Positions 16,473 to 30,271 are shown, counted from the stretch's first letter. The stretch: DNA of 63,987 bases from Gammaproteobacteria bacterium (GCA_029882215.1 JAOULC010000018.1:1-63987), one strand, 5' to 3'. Program-made: numbers and translations. The notes: generated by a model from the letters alone, not told the origin.

Positions 16473-18428
16473 ATGTTTTACAGCGATGAATATGAAGTAA
16501 TCGTCATCGGCGGCGGTCATGCCGGCACCGAGGCGGCTTTAGCGGCTGCGCGCATGGGCGCAAAAACATTATTGCTGAGCCATAACATTGATACGCTGGG
16601 GCAAATGAGCTGTAACCCGGCGATTGGTGGCATCGGTAAGGGCCATCTGGTGAAAGAAATTGATGCGCTGGGCGGTGTGATGGCGCGCGCTGCGGATAAG
16701 GGCGGTATTCAGTTTCGCACTCTCAATCAAAGTAAAGGCCCAGCTGTTCGTGCCACCCGAGCACAAGCTGATCGTGCATTGTATAAAGCGGCCATTCGTT
16801 ATCAATTAGAAAATCAGCCTAACCTGAGCTTATTCCAGCAAGCGGTTGATGACCTGATCGTCGAGAATGATGGACAAGCCGACCGGGTCACCGGTGTGGT
16901 GACGCAAATGGGCCTGAAGTTTAAAGCCCGTGCGGTGGTACTGACCGTGGGTACTTTTCTTGGCGGCAAAATCCATATTGGTGAGTCGAATTATGCCGGC
17001 GGCCGTGCGGGTGATCCGCCGTCGATTGCTCTGGCAGAGCGCTTGCGCGATTTGCCCTTCAGAGTGGGGCGCTTAAAGACCGGTACACCACCGCGTATTG
17101 ATGCACGCAGTATTGATTACAGCGACTTGCAGGAACAGCCGGGTGATACGCCGACACCGATGTTTTCTTATATGGGCAAGCCGGAGGATCACCCTGAGCA
17201 AATCAGCTGCCACATCACCCATACTAATGAACAAACACATGATTTAATTCGGCAAGGCCTGCACCGCTCACCGATGTACAGTGGCGAGATAGAAGGCATC
17301 GGGCCGCGCTATTGTCCGTCGATTGAAGATAAAGTAGTGCGCTTTGCGGATAAAAATTCGCACCAGATTTTTATCGAGCCGGAAGGCCTGACCAGCAATG
17401 AAATCTATCCTAATGGTATCTCAACCAGTCTGCCGTTTGATATGCAGATGGCGTTTGTGCGTTCAATAAAAGGCTTTGAAAAGGCGCATATTACCCGCCC
17501 CGGCTATGCGATTGAATACGATTATTTTGATCCGCGTGATTTAAAGCCAACGCTGGAGACAAAATTCATTAAAGGTTTGTTCTTTGCAGGTCAAATCAAC
17601 GGCACCACCGGTTATGAAGAAGCCGCCGCGCAAGGCTTGCTAGCCGCCACTAATGCGACACGATTTACGCAAGATAAGGTTTTCTGGTATCCAAAGCGGG
17701 ATGAGGCCTATATTGGTGTTCTGGTTGATGACCTGGTAACGCTAGGTACCAGTGAGCCATATCGTATGTTTACTTCGCGTGCTGAATACCGCTTGCTGTT
17801 GCGGGAAGACAATGCCGACCTGCGCTTAACTGAAACCGGCCGTGAGCTGGGGCTGGTGACGGATGAGCAATGGGCGTACTTTAGCAATAAACAGGCCGCG
17901 ATCAGCGCTGAACAGCAGCGATTGCATAATCTATGGGTGCGTCCAGGTACGCAAATGGGCACGGATGTGGCGCAATTAATGGGCAAGGCATTAAAAGTTG
18001 AAAATCGTGCCGCCGATTTGTTAAAACGACCGGAAGTCGATTATCAATCCTTAACCGCGATTGATGGCCTGGCGGCTGAGCCGGCGATTGCCGCGCAGGT
18101 CGCCGAGCAAGTTGAAATACAGGCCAAATATTCGGGTTATGTCGATAAACAGAAAGTTGAGATAGAAAAAACCCGTCGCTATGAGTCAAAAGTGATCTCA
18201 GACAAAATTGATTATGCCGATGTTAAGGGGCTTTCAAACGAAGTACGGCAAAAGTTAGTGGACCACCGGCCGGGCACACTCGGTCAGGCAGGCCGCATAC
18301 CGGGGGTAACGCCGGCAGCAGTGTCACTATTATTGGTGTACCTGAAAAAGAACGGTGGCCAGCTCGCAGAAGAGCCGGTCGCTGCTTCAGATAATGCAGC
18401 ATCCGATAATCCAGCTAAATCCGCATAA
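16473..18428 (+). CDS. mnmG: tRNA uridine-5-carboxymethylaminomethyl modification enzyme MnmG
   Basis: MnmG (GidA) works with MnmE to install cmnm5/mnm5 at U34 of certain tRNAs using FAD and tetrahydrofolate. The FAD-binding glycine motif [10 protein letters not shown] is at the N-terminus, followed by the family signatures [30 protein letters not shown] and [11 protein letters not shown]. The C-terminal helical domain contains [13 protein letters not shown] and ends in a variable Ala-rich tail. Length is 651 residues, about 20 more than in E. coli because of that tail. It leads the conserved mnmG-rsmG-parA-parB group often found near the chromosome origin. Confidence 0.98.
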   Translation: MFYSDEYEVIVIGGGHAGTEAALAAARMGAKTLLLSHNIDTLGQMSCNPAIGGIGKGHLVKEIDALGGVMARAADKGGIQFRTLNQSKGPAVRATRAQADRALYKAAIRYQLENQPNLSLFQQAVDDLIVENDGQADRVTGVVTQMGLKFKARAVVLTVGTFLGGKIHIGESNYAGGRAGDPPSIALAERLRDLPFRVGRLKTGTPPRIDARSIDYSDLQEQPGDTPTPMFSYMGKPEDHPEQISCHITHTNEQTHDLIRQGLHRSPMYSGEIEGIGPRYCPSIEDKVVRFADKNSHQIFIEPEGLTSNEIYPNGISTSLPFDMQMAFVRSIKGFEKAHITRPGYAIEYDYFDPRDLKPTLETKFIKGLFFAGQINGTTGYEEAAAQGLLAATNATRFTQDKVFWYPKRDEAYIGVLVDDLVTLGTSEPYRMFTSRAEYRLLLREDNADLRLTETGRELGLVTDEQWAYFSNKQAAISAEQQRLHNLWVRPGTQMGTDVAQLMGKALKVENRAADLLKRPEVDYQSLTAIDGLAAEPAIAAQVAEQVEIQAKYSGYVDKQKVEIEKTRRYESKVISDKIDYADVKGLSNEVRQKLVDHRPGTLGQAGRIPGVTPAAVSLLLVYLKKNGGQLAEEPVAASDNAASDNPAKSA

Positions 18429-18452
18429 CGGCAAAGAGCAACAGAATTATTT

Positions 18453-19094
18453 ATGTCTAATTTAGCAACACGCCTGCAGCAGGGCATTGATGAGCTGGCG
18501 CTGACCGTCAGTATAGAAACCCAGCAGAAACTGATTCAGTACATTGAACTGATCGAAAAATGGAACAAAAGTTTTAACCTGACGGCTATCCGTCAGATTG
18601 ATGAAATGCTGACCCTGCATCTGCTAGATAGCCTTGCGGTAGTGCCTTTCATTACAGGTCGAAGGGTGCTGGATGTTGGCTCCGGTGCCGGTTTGCCGGG
18701 TATCGTACTGGCATTGTGTTATCCGGAAAAAGAGTTTGTGTTGATTGATACCAATGGCAAAAAAGCCCGTTTTATGACTCAGGCCAAAATCGAGCTGGGG
18801 CTGAGCAATGTAGAGGTGATACAGGCCAGAGTCGACGACTATCAAGCCAATCAACCATTTGATACGATTATTTCTCGCGCATTTGCCTCTATTTCTGATA
18901 TGTTAGGCCTTGTTGGTCATCTGGTAACAGCAGAGACCACGGTTCTGGCTATGAAAGCTGACAGTGAAGAAGAAATCAGCCAAATGCCGACAGATTATAA
19001 GCTGGCCTACACCATCGAGCAGATCCACGAGTTAACTGTTCCCGGTTTGCAGGCGAAACGACAATTAATAGCCATTTCAAAACTGGTTAGTTAA
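18453..19094 (+). CDS. rsmG: 16S rRNA (guanine-527-N7)-methyltransferase RsmG
   Basis: RsmG methylates G527 of 16S rRNA using S-adenosylmethionine. The 213-residue protein contains KWNKSFNLTAI near the N-terminus, HLLDSLAVVPF, the SAM-binding loop VLDVGSGAGLPGIVLA and the ISRAFASISDML segment, all RsmG hallmarks. It starts 24 bases after mnmG and is co-transcribed in the usual gidA-gidB order. Confidence 0.97.
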   Translation: MSNLATRLQQGIDELALTVSIETQQKLIQYIELIEKWNKSFNLTAIRQIDEMLTLHLLDSLAVVPFITGRRVLDVGSGAGLPGIVLALCYPEKEFVLIDTNGKKARFMTQAKIELGLSNVEVIQARVDDYQANQPFDTIISRAFASISDMLGLVGHLVTAETTVLAMKADSEEEISQMPTDYKLAYTIEQIHELTVPGLQAKRQLIAISKLVS

Positions 19095-19173
19095 AGACAC
19101 CCGACGAATGAATGCTGCCTGTGCCGGATGGTAAAGGCGGCATCCCGTCATCATCAAAGATCGAGACAAAGTA

Positions 19174-19956
19174 ATGAGTCGAATACTGGCAATCGCCAAT
19201 CAGAAAGGCGGTGTAGGAAAAACCACCACAACCATTAATCTGGCGGCCTCACTGGCAGCGGGTAAAAAAAAGGTATTACTGATTGATCTGGATCCGCAGG
19301 GCAATGCCACCATGGGCAGCGGTGTTGATAAATACGAGGTTGAACTCTCAGCGTATGATGTGCTGGTAGAAGGTCGGCCAGTCAGCGAGTGTATTTTAAC
19401 GCTGGCTAATATGGGTGTGGATATATTGCCGGGTAACGGTGATGTCACAGCAGCGGAAGTGGAACTCATCGCGCTGGATAACCGCGAGTCACGCCTGCGT
19501 GATGCATTAAAGCCAATACAGGATAAGTACGACTATATTCTTGTCGACTGCCCGCCATCACTGAACATGCTGACTTTGAACGCTCTGGTTGCTGCCAATG
19601 GTGTCATTATCCCTATGCAATGTGAATATTACGCCTTGGAAGGACTGGCAGCCCTGACGGAAACCATCGAGTCGGTTCGCGCCAGTGTTAACCCGGGCTT
19701 ACAAATTGAAGGCTTACTGCGCACCATGTTTGATCCGCGCAATAACCTGTCGAATGATGTGTCCGACCAGTTGCTCGAACACTTTGGCGACCGGGTTTAT
19801 CGAACCATTGTGCCGCGCAATATTCGCCTGGCAGAAGCGCCCTCACATGGCCTGCCGGTTATCCAGTATGACAAAACATCCCGGGGTGCCGTGGCTTATC
19901 TATCGCTGGCCGGTGAAATCGTCCGTCGGCAAATGCAAGAAGCCAGTGTGGCATAA
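19174..19956 (+). CDS. parA: Chromosome-partitioning ATPase ParA
   Basis: The 260-residue protein has the deviant Walker A of ParA/Soj proteins (KGGVGKTTTTINLA at the N-terminus), a Walker B in YILVDCPPSLNML and the C-terminal PSHGLPVIQYD segment. ParA forms ATP-dependent dimers on nucleoid DNA and moves ParB-parS complexes during segregation. It precedes parB by 40 bases in the standard chromosomal arrangement. No parS site was recognised in the window. Confidence 0.97.
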   Translation: MSRILAIANQKGGVGKTTTTINLAASLAAGKKKVLLIDLDPQGNATMGSGVDKYEVELSAYDVLVEGRPVSECILTLANMGVDILPGNGDVTAAEVELIALDNRESRLRDALKPIQDKYDYILVDCPPSLNMLTLNALVAANGVIIPMQCEYYALEGLAALTETIESVRASVNPGLQIEGLLRTMFDPRNNLSNDVSDQLLEHFGDRVYRTIVPRNIRLAEAPSHGLPVIQYDKTSRGAVAYLSLAGEIVRRQMQEASVA

Positions 19957-19996
19957 AGCCGTTGTGGCTAAACAAATAATAAGAGTTTTAGAATAA

Positions 19997-20875
19997 ATGG
20001 CTAAAAAAAGAGGCTTAAATCGCGGTTTGGGGGCATTGCTTGGTGCAGCCGGGGCGACGACGGTTGAAGAAATTACTAACCCGGACACCAGCAGCAATAA
20101 TAAAGCGCTGAAAGAGTTAGATGTCGATTTAATTCAGCGCGGCATCTATCAGCCGCGGGTGCATTTTGACGAGAATGCTTTGCTAGAACTGGCAGACTCA
20201 ATTAAAGCACAGGGCGTGGTTCAGCCAATTGTGGTGCGGCCGATTGCAGCAGGTCGTTATGAAATCATCGCCGGTGAGCGTCGCTGGCGAGCAACTCAGC
20301 TGGCGGGCTTGCAAAAAATTCCTGCAGTCATCAAAGACATTGATGACAAAACCACTGCTGCCGTATCACTGATTGAAAACATCCAGCGTGAAGACTTAAA
20401 CCCGATAGAAGAATCAAGAGCCTTGCAGCGCTTAATCGATGAGTTTGGTTTAACCCATCAGGAATGTGCCGATACGGTCGGCCGTTCACGCGCATCGGTT
20501 TCAAACTTATTGCGCCTGCAAGACCTTCGGGAAGAAGTAAAAGTATTCCTCGATAAAGGTGAAATTGAAATGGGCCATGCCCGTTGTCTGCTGAGTCTGT
20601 CTTATGATCAGCAGCTACACGTCGCCCAACAGGTCATCAAAAAAGGCCTGTCGGTACGCGAAACCGAAGCGATGGCCAGACGATTATTAAACCCGGCTAA
20701 AAAGAAAACCTCAGGCATGGTTTCTGATCCCAATATTGAAACACTGGAAAACGACCTGAGCGAAAAATTATCCGCCAAAGTGAGTTTCAAACACGGAAAA
20801 AATGGCAAGGGTCAGCTGCTGATAAGCTACAACAGTCTGGATGAGCTGGACGGGATTTTAGATCATATAAAATAA
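19997..20875 (+). CDS. parB: Chromosome-partitioning protein ParB
   Basis: The 292-residue protein shows the ParB/Spo0J layout: basic N-terminus KKRGLNRGLGALLG, the CTPase box with QPRVHFDE, AGERRWRATQLAG and ENIQREDLNPIEE, a helix-turn-helix around ECADTVGRSRASVSNLLRL, and a C-terminal dimerisation domain. ParB loads at parS, slides as a CTP-bound clamp and recruits ParA and SMC. It is cotranscribed with parA. Confidence 0.97.
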   Translation: MAKKRGLNRGLGALLGAAGATTVEEITNPDTSSNNKALKELDVDLIQRGIYQPRVHFDENALLELADSIKAQGVVQPIVVRPIAAGRYEIIAGERRWRATQLAGLQKIPAVIKDIDDKTTAAVSLIENIQREDLNPIEESRALQRLIDEFGLTHQECADTVGRSRASVSNLLRLQDLREEVKVFLDKGEIEMGHARCLLSLSYDQQLHVAQQVIKKGLSVRETEAMARRLLNPAKKKTSGMVSDPNIETLENDLSEKLSAKVSFKHGKNGKGQLLISYNSLDELDGILDHIK

Positions 20876-21127
20876 TTATGGCGTTATATTTGTGATTCTA
20901 AAGAGACGCTTACCCTGAGGATCAATAAAGTCATTATATGAATCCCGTGTCATAGCTAGATGATGATTCCCCGCCAGTTTTGAAAATCCAGTAATGGGTA
21001 TAATGCTTAAGTTGTTGATCAAAGGGTCTTGGTCAGGAAAATTTACGGCTAGCTTACACGGTTAGTTGTCGCAGCTAAAAAAGGAAATGCGACTGCTTCA
21101 GAAAAAACATCTGAATAAGGAATTTAA

Positions 21128-22969
21128 ATGGCATTTAATTTAACCGGACTATTTAATTTGGCTCCTGCCATAAAGGCCGCTTGCGCCCGCTTTCCTTTTT
21201 CTATATCAGTGTCGCTACTGGGCCTGTCTGTTTCATGGCTGCAGATCCATCGTGTTATTGATTTTGACAGTCAGCAGTCAAAAATATTCTATTCATTTAT
21301 TTTCTTCGCTACAGTGGCGCTGGCAAGCTTTAAGTTATGGGTTGAAAGCGAAGACTGGCCTGTCAAAAAATACATGGCTGGTTCTGTGCTGCTACTCCCG
21401 CTTATTTATTTTTATACTGTGGCGCTGCTTAATACAACTGAGTTTGCGGCACTCAGTTTTGTCTTACTTGCAGTGCTTTTAAGTTTGTTGTTTTCCCCTT
21501 ATTTAAGACGCAAAAGTAATAATGACTCTGTCTGGTTTTTTAATTATCAGACGGCCGTGGCAGTATTTTATGCCACACTGGCGGCGATTGTTCTGGGCGG
21601 AGGCCTGTCACTTATACTGGCCAGTACCGAGTACTTGTTCGAGGCGAAAATACCCGGAAAGATTTATTCTGATGTCTGGCTGCTTGCCTGGATGGGTTTG
21701 TTTCCCGTTTATGTGTTAGCGAATATCTCAAAAGAATTTGATTTCGATGAAAGTAGCTGTCATTTTCCAAAAGGGATTAGTTTTATCGCAAATTATATTT
21801 TAGTGCCATTGATGTTTGTTTATCTGGCTATCCTATATGCATATTTCTTTAAAATCATTATTCAGTGGGAATTACCAAAAGGTAATCTCGGCTGGATGAT
21901 CTCAGGGTTTGGTGCAACAGGTATCGTTACAAAACTATTGATGTATCCAGTTGTTAATAAGGGTACGCGGTTGTTGCGCTGGTTTGAACGGTATTTTTAT
22001 TATGCTTTGATCGTGCCGCTGATGGTGTTGTTCGTGGCTATTGGTATGCGGATCTCGGATTATGGTGTCACTGAGCATCGCTATGGGGTGGTAATGCTTG
22101 GCCTGTGGTTTGCAATCGTCTCTCTCTCGGTGATTGTTTTAAAAGATCGTTTTCATATTAAATATATTCCGATGTTGCTTGCGGTGCTGGCATTTGTTTC
22201 CGCCTATGGGCCCTGGAGTGCAGCCTCTGTCTCACTTAATAGTCAGCTAAAGCGGTTTGATTACTTATTAGAGAAGAATAGTTTGCTGCTGAACGGGCAG
22301 GTAATTAAATCTGCGCATGAGGTTGGTTTTGATGATCGTAAATCAATGAGTTCAGTTGCTGATTATCTGACTGCAAACGAGTGGAGAAGTAAAAAGTTAA
22401 AGAGCCGGCTTATCCAGTTGTTTGAAAGAGGTGATAATGAAAAGTTATCGGTAACAAAGATATTGAGCGCTGACGATGTGATGGCAATGCTGAATGTTGA
22501 TTATGTCAATCGCTGGCAAAGAAGGAATGAGGAAGAACCGGCCTATTTTACTTACAATCGAACAGCTAGCTTTAATGACCTGTTGCTGGATGTTTCGGGC
22601 TATGAATTTGCTGCCCAGAATGGCTTTCATCTGTACAACAATAGGAAGGCGAAGCATGTGTTTAAAGTGCCAGCTAAAGCGGGCCTGAAAACAATGACAG
22701 TGAATATAGATGAAAAGATATTTAGCGTTAATTTAAACAACGATGAACGTTTCGAGTTTGACCTTGAAAAATTAGTTTTGAAGTTACGGCAGCAAGGGAT
22801 AAAAGATGCTAATGGAGAAAACGCCGGTTATCTAACTTTCAAGCAAACAAGTGAGAGTGGGCGTTATAAAATAAGTCTTTATATAAAGCAGCTGGACGGA
22901 CGCTTTAGCAGCAAAACATCGTGCATCTTTAACAATATTCAGTATTTACTAATGTTAGGTCATGGATAA
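21128..22969 (+). CDS. DUF4153 multi-pass membrane protein
   Basis: The 613-residue protein has about ten membrane helices in its first 370 residues and a soluble C-terminal part of about 240 residues. Segments such as LSLILASTEYLFEAKIPGKIY with WMGLFPVYVLA, and IIQWELPKGNLGWMISGFG, match the DUF4153 family, whose function is unknown. AAGGA lies nine bases before the ATG. It separates parB from the ATP synthase operon, where many relatives have nothing or atpI directly, so it is a lineage-specific addition. It is probably transcribed on its own. Confidence 0.8.
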   Translation: MAFNLTGLFNLAPAIKAACARFPFSISVSLLGLSVSWLQIHRVIDFDSQQSKIFYSFIFFATVALASFKLWVESEDWPVKKYMAGSVLLLPLIYFYTVALLNTTEFAALSFVLLAVLLSLLFSPYLRRKSNNDSVWFFNYQTAVAVFYATLAAIVLGGGLSLILASTEYLFEAKIPGKIYSDVWLLAWMGLFPVYVLANISKEFDFDESSCHFPKGISFIANYILVPLMFVYLAILYAYFFKIIIQWELPKGNLGWMISGFGATGIVTKLLMYPVVNKGTRLLRWFERYFYYALIVPLMVLFVAIGMRISDYGVTEHRYGVVMLGLWFAIVSLSVIVLKDRFHIKYIPMLLAVLAFVSAYGPWSAASVSLNSQLKRFDYLLEKNSLLLNGQVIKSAHEVGFDDRKSMSSVADYLTANEWRSKKLKSRLIQLFERGDNEKLSVTKILSADDVMAMLNVDYVNRWQRRNEEEPAYFTYNRTASFNDLLLDVSGYEFAAQNGFHLYNNRKAKHVFKVPAKAGLKTMTVNIDEKIFSVNLNNDERFEFDLEKLVLKLRQQGIKDANGENAGYLTFKQTSESGRYKISLYIKQLDGRFSSKTSCIFNNIQYLLMLGHG

Positions 22970-23165
22970 TGAGCATAAAGACTAGCGGGCTGATATGTGT
23001 TGTTTCGCCGGCTTCCGGGTAAGACCAAGAGGCGCTTGTAACAGCTTCAATATATCCACTTTAGCATATTAGAATATAACAATGAGTCAAATATAATGCG
23101 GCTTTCCAGTTGTGTTTGTTCACAATTTGGAGACTTTTGCGGGGCTTAGAGGGCTTGTATTTCAC

Positions 23166-23194
23166 TTGACGAAAAACAGGTGAGTTTATATACT
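23166..23194 (+). promoter_or_regulatory. Sigma-70 promoter of the atp operon
   Basis: TTGACG (23166-23171) and TATACT (23189-23194) are separated by exactly 17 bases, each with five of six consensus bases. The site lies 54 bases upstream of the atpI start, a fitting position for a strong housekeeping promoter. Confidence 0.75.
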
Positions 23195-23248
23195 ACGCGC
23201 CCATTGATACAGGCATCCTATCTGTAGAAACAGAGTTGAGAGTGCTAA

Positions 23249-23671
23249 ATGTCTTATTCCAATGGTGTACGTAGCCGGAATTCGAGCTTTCAGGTGACGA
23301 TAATACGCCTGAGTCTTACCCAGCTGGCATTTGTGCTGGTCGCGGCGATAATCACATTCTTTCAGAAGGATGGCGATTTAGCGCTAGGGCTTCTATATGG
23401 AGGCTTTATCTCTCTTGCTGGTACGTGGGTTCACGCATGGCGCGTGCATATCGGCACAGCAGAAGCAATCGATGGGCTAGGGGTTGATTCATCAGAGTTG
23501 GTTAAAGGCTCTGTGCTTAAGTTTATTACTGTTATTGCGTTATTTGCCATTGGTATGGCAGTTATCAAGCTTGAGTCCTTGGCGATTGTTATCGGTTTCG
23601 TCATCGCTCAAACGAGTTTTTTATTTACCCGCGGATATGCAGCACGGCGAAAGCCAGCGCAGCGCGGGTAA
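23249..23671 (+). CDS. atpI: F1Fo ATP synthase accessory protein AtpI
   Basis: This 140-residue, four-helix membrane protein is first in the ATP synthase operon. AtpI helps assemble the c-ring and may assist Mg2+ uptake. The sequence shows the characteristic LLYGGFISLAGTWVHAWR loop after the second helix and a basic C-terminus. Identification rests mainly on size, topology and position upstream of atpB. Confidence 0.9.
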   Translation: MSYSNGVRSRNSSFQVTIIRLSLTQLAFVLVAAIITFFQKDGDLALGLLYGGFISLAGTWVHAWRVHIGTAEAIDGLGVDSSELVKGSVLKFITVIALFAIGMAVIKLESLAIVIGFVIAQTSFLFTRGYAARRKPAQRG

Positions 23672-23700
23672 ACCGGATTTTAATTTAATATGGGTATTGA

Positions 23701-24594
<894 letters not shown>

Positions 24595-24616
24595 TTGATA
24601 ACCGATTTATTTTTAA

Positions 24617-24889
<273 letters not shown>

Positions 24890-24929
24890 TTGTTGAACTT
24901 ACGATTAACCAACAAAGATAGGATCTGCC

Positions 24930-25400
24930 ATGAACATTAATTTAACGCTCATCGGCCAATCAATTACTTTCTTCATATTCGTATGGTTCTGCCTGAAATT
25001 TGTATGGCCGCCAATTATGGGTGCTTTAGAAGAACGTAAGAAGCAAATTGCTGACGGTTTGGCTGCTGCGGAACGTGGCGCTCATGAAAAAGAACTGGCT
25101 GAGAAAAAAGCAACTGAAACAATTGCAGAAGCTAAAACTCAGGCACAAGAAGTTCTTGCTCAGGCACAGAAACGTTCAAATGAAATTGTAGACGAAGCCA
25201 AAGCGAATGCGAAAGCCGAAGGCGATCGTATTGTCGCGGCAGCTCAGGCTGAGATTGACCAAGAAGTCAATCGTGCGAAAGAGAAGATGAGAGAACAGGT
25301 TGTCGCTATCGCGATTGCCGGCGCCGAGAAAATTCTTAAGCGTGAAGTCGATCAGTCTGCTCATAACGACGCATTAAAGGACCTGGCTAGCCAGATATAG
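24930..25400 (+). CDS. atpF: ATP synthase Fo subunit b
   Basis: The 156-residue protein has an N-terminal membrane helix (about 5-26, [15 protein letters not shown]) and a long charged coiled coil that forms the peripheral stalk. Length equals E. coli subunit b. It lies 11 bases before atpH. Confidence 0.98.
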   Translation: MNINLTLIGQSITFFIFVWFCLKFVWPPIMGALEERKKQIADGLAAAERGAHEKELAEKKATETIAEAKTQAQEVLAQAQKRSNEIVDEAKANAKAEGDRIVAAAQAEIDQEVNRAKEKMREQVVAIAIAGAEKILKREVDQSAHNDALKDLASQI

Positions 25401-25411
25401 AGGAATAAAAT

Positions 25412-25948
25412 ATGTCTGATATATCAACGTTAGCTAGACCTTATGCACGTGCTGTTTTTGAAACTGCGCGTGATAATTCGTCAAAGCCAAATTGGTCTGA
25501 GGCACTGCAACTAATGTCATTAGTTGCCAGTGATCCAACTATGAAAAAAATGTTGGATAACCCAAAGATGACTAAAGCACAGAAAGGTGAAGTATTTACC
25601 GATGTGTGTTCAGACAAGATTGACGATGCAGCGAAGAACTTAATTGCGCTTTTAGCTGAAAATGATCGTCTTTCAATTTGCCCGTCGATTGCCGGGCAAT
25701 TTGAAGTTCTGAAATCTGCCGACGAAGGTGTTGTCGATGCTGAAGTGACTTCAGCGATGCCTTTAGATAGCGATCAGGAATCTGCTCTGAAAGAGTCATT
25801 GAAAAAGAAACTGGGTAGTGATGTGTCATTAACAACAACTGTTGATGAGTCACTAATTGGCGGTGTAATTGTGAAAGCGGGCGATATGGTTATCGATGGT
25901 TCTGTCCGTGCACAAATTGCAGCGTTATCCAACGCTTTGAACCGTTAA
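25412..25948 (+). CDS. atpH: ATP synthase F1 subunit delta
   Basis: The 178-residue protein links the peripheral stalk to the F1 head. LARPYARAVFETA at the N-terminus and the C-terminal VDESLIGGVIVKAGDMVIDGSV are family hallmarks. It sits between atpF and atpA with gaps of 11 and 12 bases. Confidence 0.98.
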   Translation: MSDISTLARPYARAVFETARDNSSKPNWSEALQLMSLVASDPTMKKMLDNPKMTKAQKGEVFTDVCSDKIDDAAKNLIALLAENDRLSICPSIAGQFEVLKSADEGVVDAEVTSAMPLDSDQESALKESLKKKLGSDVSLTTTVDESLIGGVIVKAGDMVIDGSVRAQIAALSNALNR

Positions 25949-25960
25949 GGGGATAATAGA

Positions 25961-27502
25961 ATGCAGCTTAATCCATCAGAAATCAGCGATCTGATCAAAA
26001 AACGCATCGAAGGTTTTGATGCGTCGTCAGAAGAGACTACAGTCGGTACGATTGTAGCACTGACAGACGGTATCGTTCGTATTCACGGTCTTGCAGATGT
26101 TATGCAGGGTGAGATGATCGAACTACCTGGCAACGTATATGCCATGGCACTTAACCTGGAGCGTGACTCTGTAGGTGCTGTTGTACTAGGTGATTATAAG
26201 CACCTTTCAGAAGGTGACACGGCTAAATGTACTGGCCGTATTGTAGAAGTGCCAATCGGTCCAGAAATGCTAGGCCGTGTTGTTGACTCTTTGGGTCAGC
26301 CTATCGACGGTAAAGGTCCAATCGAAGCTAAGTTACAGGCACCGATTGAAATCATTGCGCCGGGCGTTATTGAACGTCAGTCTGTTGATCAGCCAGTTGA
26401 GACTGGTTTGAAAGCAATCGATGCGATGGTACCGGTAGGCCGTGGCCAGCGTGAGCTGATCATCGGTGACCGTCAGACTGGTAAAACAGCGGTTGCTATC
26501 GATGCGATCCTTAACCAGAAAGGTTCAGGTATCAAATGTGTATACGTAGCAATCGGCCAGAAGGCCTCGACTGTTGCTGGCGTTGTACGTAAATTAGAAG
26601 AGCACGGCGCAATGGAATACACCACTGTTGTTGCTGCTAACGCATCTGACTCTGCAGCGATGCAGTACATCGCGCCATATGCTGGTTGCACCATGGGCGA
26701 GTACTACCGTGACCGCGGTCAGGACGCACTGATTGTCTATGATGATTTAACAAAACAGGCATGGGCTTACCGTCAGGTATCTCTGCTGTTACGTCGTCCG
26801 CCAGGTCGTGAAGCATATCCAGGTGACGTTTTCTACCTGCACTCACGTTTATTAGAACGTGCTGCTCGTGTAAACGCTGATTATGTTGAGAAGTTTACAA
26901 ACGGTGAAGTGAAAGGTAAAACAGGTTCTTTAACTGCTCTGCCAATCATTGAAACTCAGGCTGGTGACGTATCTGCATTCGTACCAACCAACGTAATTTC
27001 GATCACTGATGGCCAGATCTTCTTAGAGTCTGATCTGTTTAACTCGGGTATCCGTCCAGCGATCAATGCTGGTTTATCAGTATCTCGTGTTGGTGGTGCT
27101 GCACAGACTAAAATCATCAAGAAGCTTGGTGGTGGTGTTCGTTTAGTACTGGCACAGTATCGTGAATTAGCGGCATTCGCACAGTTCGCATCTGATTTAG
27201 ATGACGCAACGCGCGCACAGCTAGAGCTGGGTGTTCGTGTAACTGAGTTAATGAAGCAGGCCCAGTACTCTCCATTAAGTACGGCTGAAATGGCGTTCTC
27301 GCTATTCGCTGCTAACGAAGGTTTCCTGAATGATGTTGATGCAACTAAAGTCGTTGCATTCGAGAATGCAATGCATGCTTACATCAACAGCAACAGTGCT
27401 GACATCGTAGCAAAAATTAATGACACAGCTGACTACAACGATGAAATTGCTGCAAGCATGAAAGCAGCACTTGAAGCGTTTAAAGCAAATGGCGTCTGGT
27501 AA
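25961..27502 (+). CDS. atpA: ATP synthase F1 subunit alpha
   Basis: The 513-residue alpha subunit has a non-catalytic nucleotide-binding site with P-loop GDRQTGKTA, the [21 protein letters not shown] segment and the C-terminal helical domain. Length equals the E. coli protein. GGGGA precedes the ATG at good distance. Confidence 0.99.
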   Translation: MQLNPSEISDLIKKRIEGFDASSEETTVGTIVALTDGIVRIHGLADVMQGEMIELPGNVYAMALNLERDSVGAVVLGDYKHLSEGDTAKCTGRIVEVPIGPEMLGRVVDSLGQPIDGKGPIEAKLQAPIEIIAPGVIERQSVDQPVETGLKAIDAMVPVGRGQRELIIGDRQTGKTAVAIDAILNQKGSGIKCVYVAIGQKASTVAGVVRKLEEHGAMEYTTVVAANASDSAAMQYIAPYAGCTMGEYYRDRGQDALIVYDDLTKQAWAYRQVSLLLRRPPGREAYPGDVFYLHSRLLERAARVNADYVEKFTNGEVKGKTGSLTALPIIETQAGDVSAFVPTNVISITDGQIFLESDLFNSGIRPAINAGLSVSRVGGAAQTKIIKKLGGGVRLVLAQYRELAAFAQFASDLDDATRAQLELGVRVTELMKQAQYSPLSTAEMAFSLFAANEGFLNDVDATKVVAFENAMHAYINSNSADIVAKINDTADYNDEIAASMKAALEAFKANGVW

Positions 27503-27515
27503 CAGGGGATAAATC

Positions 27516-28379
27516 ATGGCTGGTGGTAAAGAAATACGTACCCAGATCAAGAGTATCCAGAATACGCAGAAGATAACCAAAGCCATGGAAATGGTGGCGG
27601 CATCTAAAATGCGTAAAGCGCAGGATCGTATGGAGCAAACACGCCCGTACGCTGACAAAATGCGCAATGTTATCGGTCACCTGGCGAACGCTCATCCTGA
27701 ATACAAACATACATTCATGGTTGAGCGTGACGTGAAACGTGTTGGCTTTATTGTCATCACGTCAGATCGTGGTCTTTGTGGTGGTTTGAACATTAATCTG
27801 TTCAAACGCACTGTAAAAGAAATGATTGGTTTCTCTGATCAGAGCATCGAAATTGATGTCTGTTCGGTTGGCCGTAAAGCGGTTGATTTTTTCAAGCGCT
27901 TTAATGCCAGTCAAGTTGCAGAGGCGTCTCAATTAGGAGATAAACCTCGTCTTGAAGACCTGATCGGCCCGGTAAAAGTTATGCTGGATGCTTTTTCAGA
28001 AGGCAAGATAGATAAACTATTTTTGGTGCACAATGAATTCGTTAACTCGATGACGCAGTCACCAAATGTTCTGCAACTGCTGCCGATTGAAGCAAGCGCG
28101 GATAAAGAGCTTAAGCACCACTGGGATTACATTTATGAGCCAGACTCGAAAGAGATTCTGGACAGCTTGTTGATGCGTTATATCGAATCGCAAGTGTTCC
28201 GCGGCCTTGTTGAAAACATTGCCTGCGAAATGTCAGCCCGAATGGTTGCTATGAAAAGTGCTACCGACAATGCCGGTGACATCATCAGTGAGCTTCAAAC
28301 GATTTACAACAAGGCTCGTCAAGCGTCGATTACTCAGGAAATTTCTGAGATCGTGGCTGGTGCGTCGGCAGTTAGTTAA
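27516..28379 (+). CDS. atpG: ATP synthase F1 subunit gamma
   Basis: The 287-residue central shaft has the N-terminal helix starting [20 protein letters not shown], the conserved [12 protein letters not shown] and the C-terminal helix ending [16 protein letters not shown]. These contact the alpha3beta3 head. Confidence 0.99.
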   Translation: MAGGKEIRTQIKSIQNTQKITKAMEMVAASKMRKAQDRMEQTRPYADKMRNVIGHLANAHPEYKHTFMVERDVKRVGFIVITSDRGLCGGLNINLFKRTVKEMIGFSDQSIEIDVCSVGRKAVDFFKRFNASQVAEASQLGDKPRLEDLIGPVKVMLDAFSEGKIDKLFLVHNEFVNSMTQSPNVLQLLPIEASADKELKHHWDYIYEPDSKEILDSLLMRYIESQVFRGLVENIACEMSARMVAMKSATDNAGDIISELQTIYNKARQASITQEISEIVAGASAVS

Positions 28380-28389
28380 CAGAATTTAA

Positions 28390-29811
<1,422 letters not shown>

Positions 29812-29826
29812 GAGGCGGATAAAGCT

Positions 29827-30246
29827 ATGTCTATGACAATACATGTTGATATCGTCAGTGCAGAAGCTGAAATTTTTTCTGGAACGGCGACTATGGTCTT
29901 CGCTCCGGGTGAAATGGGTGAGCTGGGTATTGCACCTCGCCACACTCCGCTAATCTCTCGCTTAAAAGCGGGAGAGGTTCGTTTACAGCATGACAACGGT
30001 ACAGAAGATGCATTCTTCGTGTCGGGAGGAATCCTGGAGATTCAGCCACATGTTGTAACCGTCTTAGCTGACACAGCCGTTCGTGCAGCAGACCTTGATG
30101 AAGCCGCTGCCATCGAAGCGAAGAAACGCGCTGAAGATGCCATTGCTAATCAAAAAGGTGAGTTTGATCTGGCGGGTGCCAGAGCAGAACTTGCTGAAGC
30201 CTCTGCTCGAATAGAAGCGATCAGAAAGATGAAAAACCGCGCCTAA
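29827..30246 (+). CDS. atpC: ATP synthase F1 subunit epsilon
   Basis: The 139-residue protein has the N-terminal beta-sandwich ([26 protein letters not shown]) and the C-terminal two-helix arm that can inhibit ATP hydrolysis. It is the last gene of the operon and is followed by a strong terminator at 30272-30308. Confidence 0.98.
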   Translation: MSMTIHVDIVSAEAEIFSGTATMVFAPGEMGELGIAPRHTPLISRLKAGEVRLQHDNGTEDAFFVSGGILEIQPHVVTVLADTAVRAADLDEAAAIEAKKRAEDAIANQKGEFDLAGARAELAEASARIEAIRKMKNRA

Positions 30247-30271
30247 AGCAAAGTTCTAATCTTAGAAAAAG

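Noticed and set aside
16473-20875. parS sites near parAB
   Set aside because: No TGTTNCACGTGAAACA-like 16-mer was recognised by eye; a computed search would be needed.
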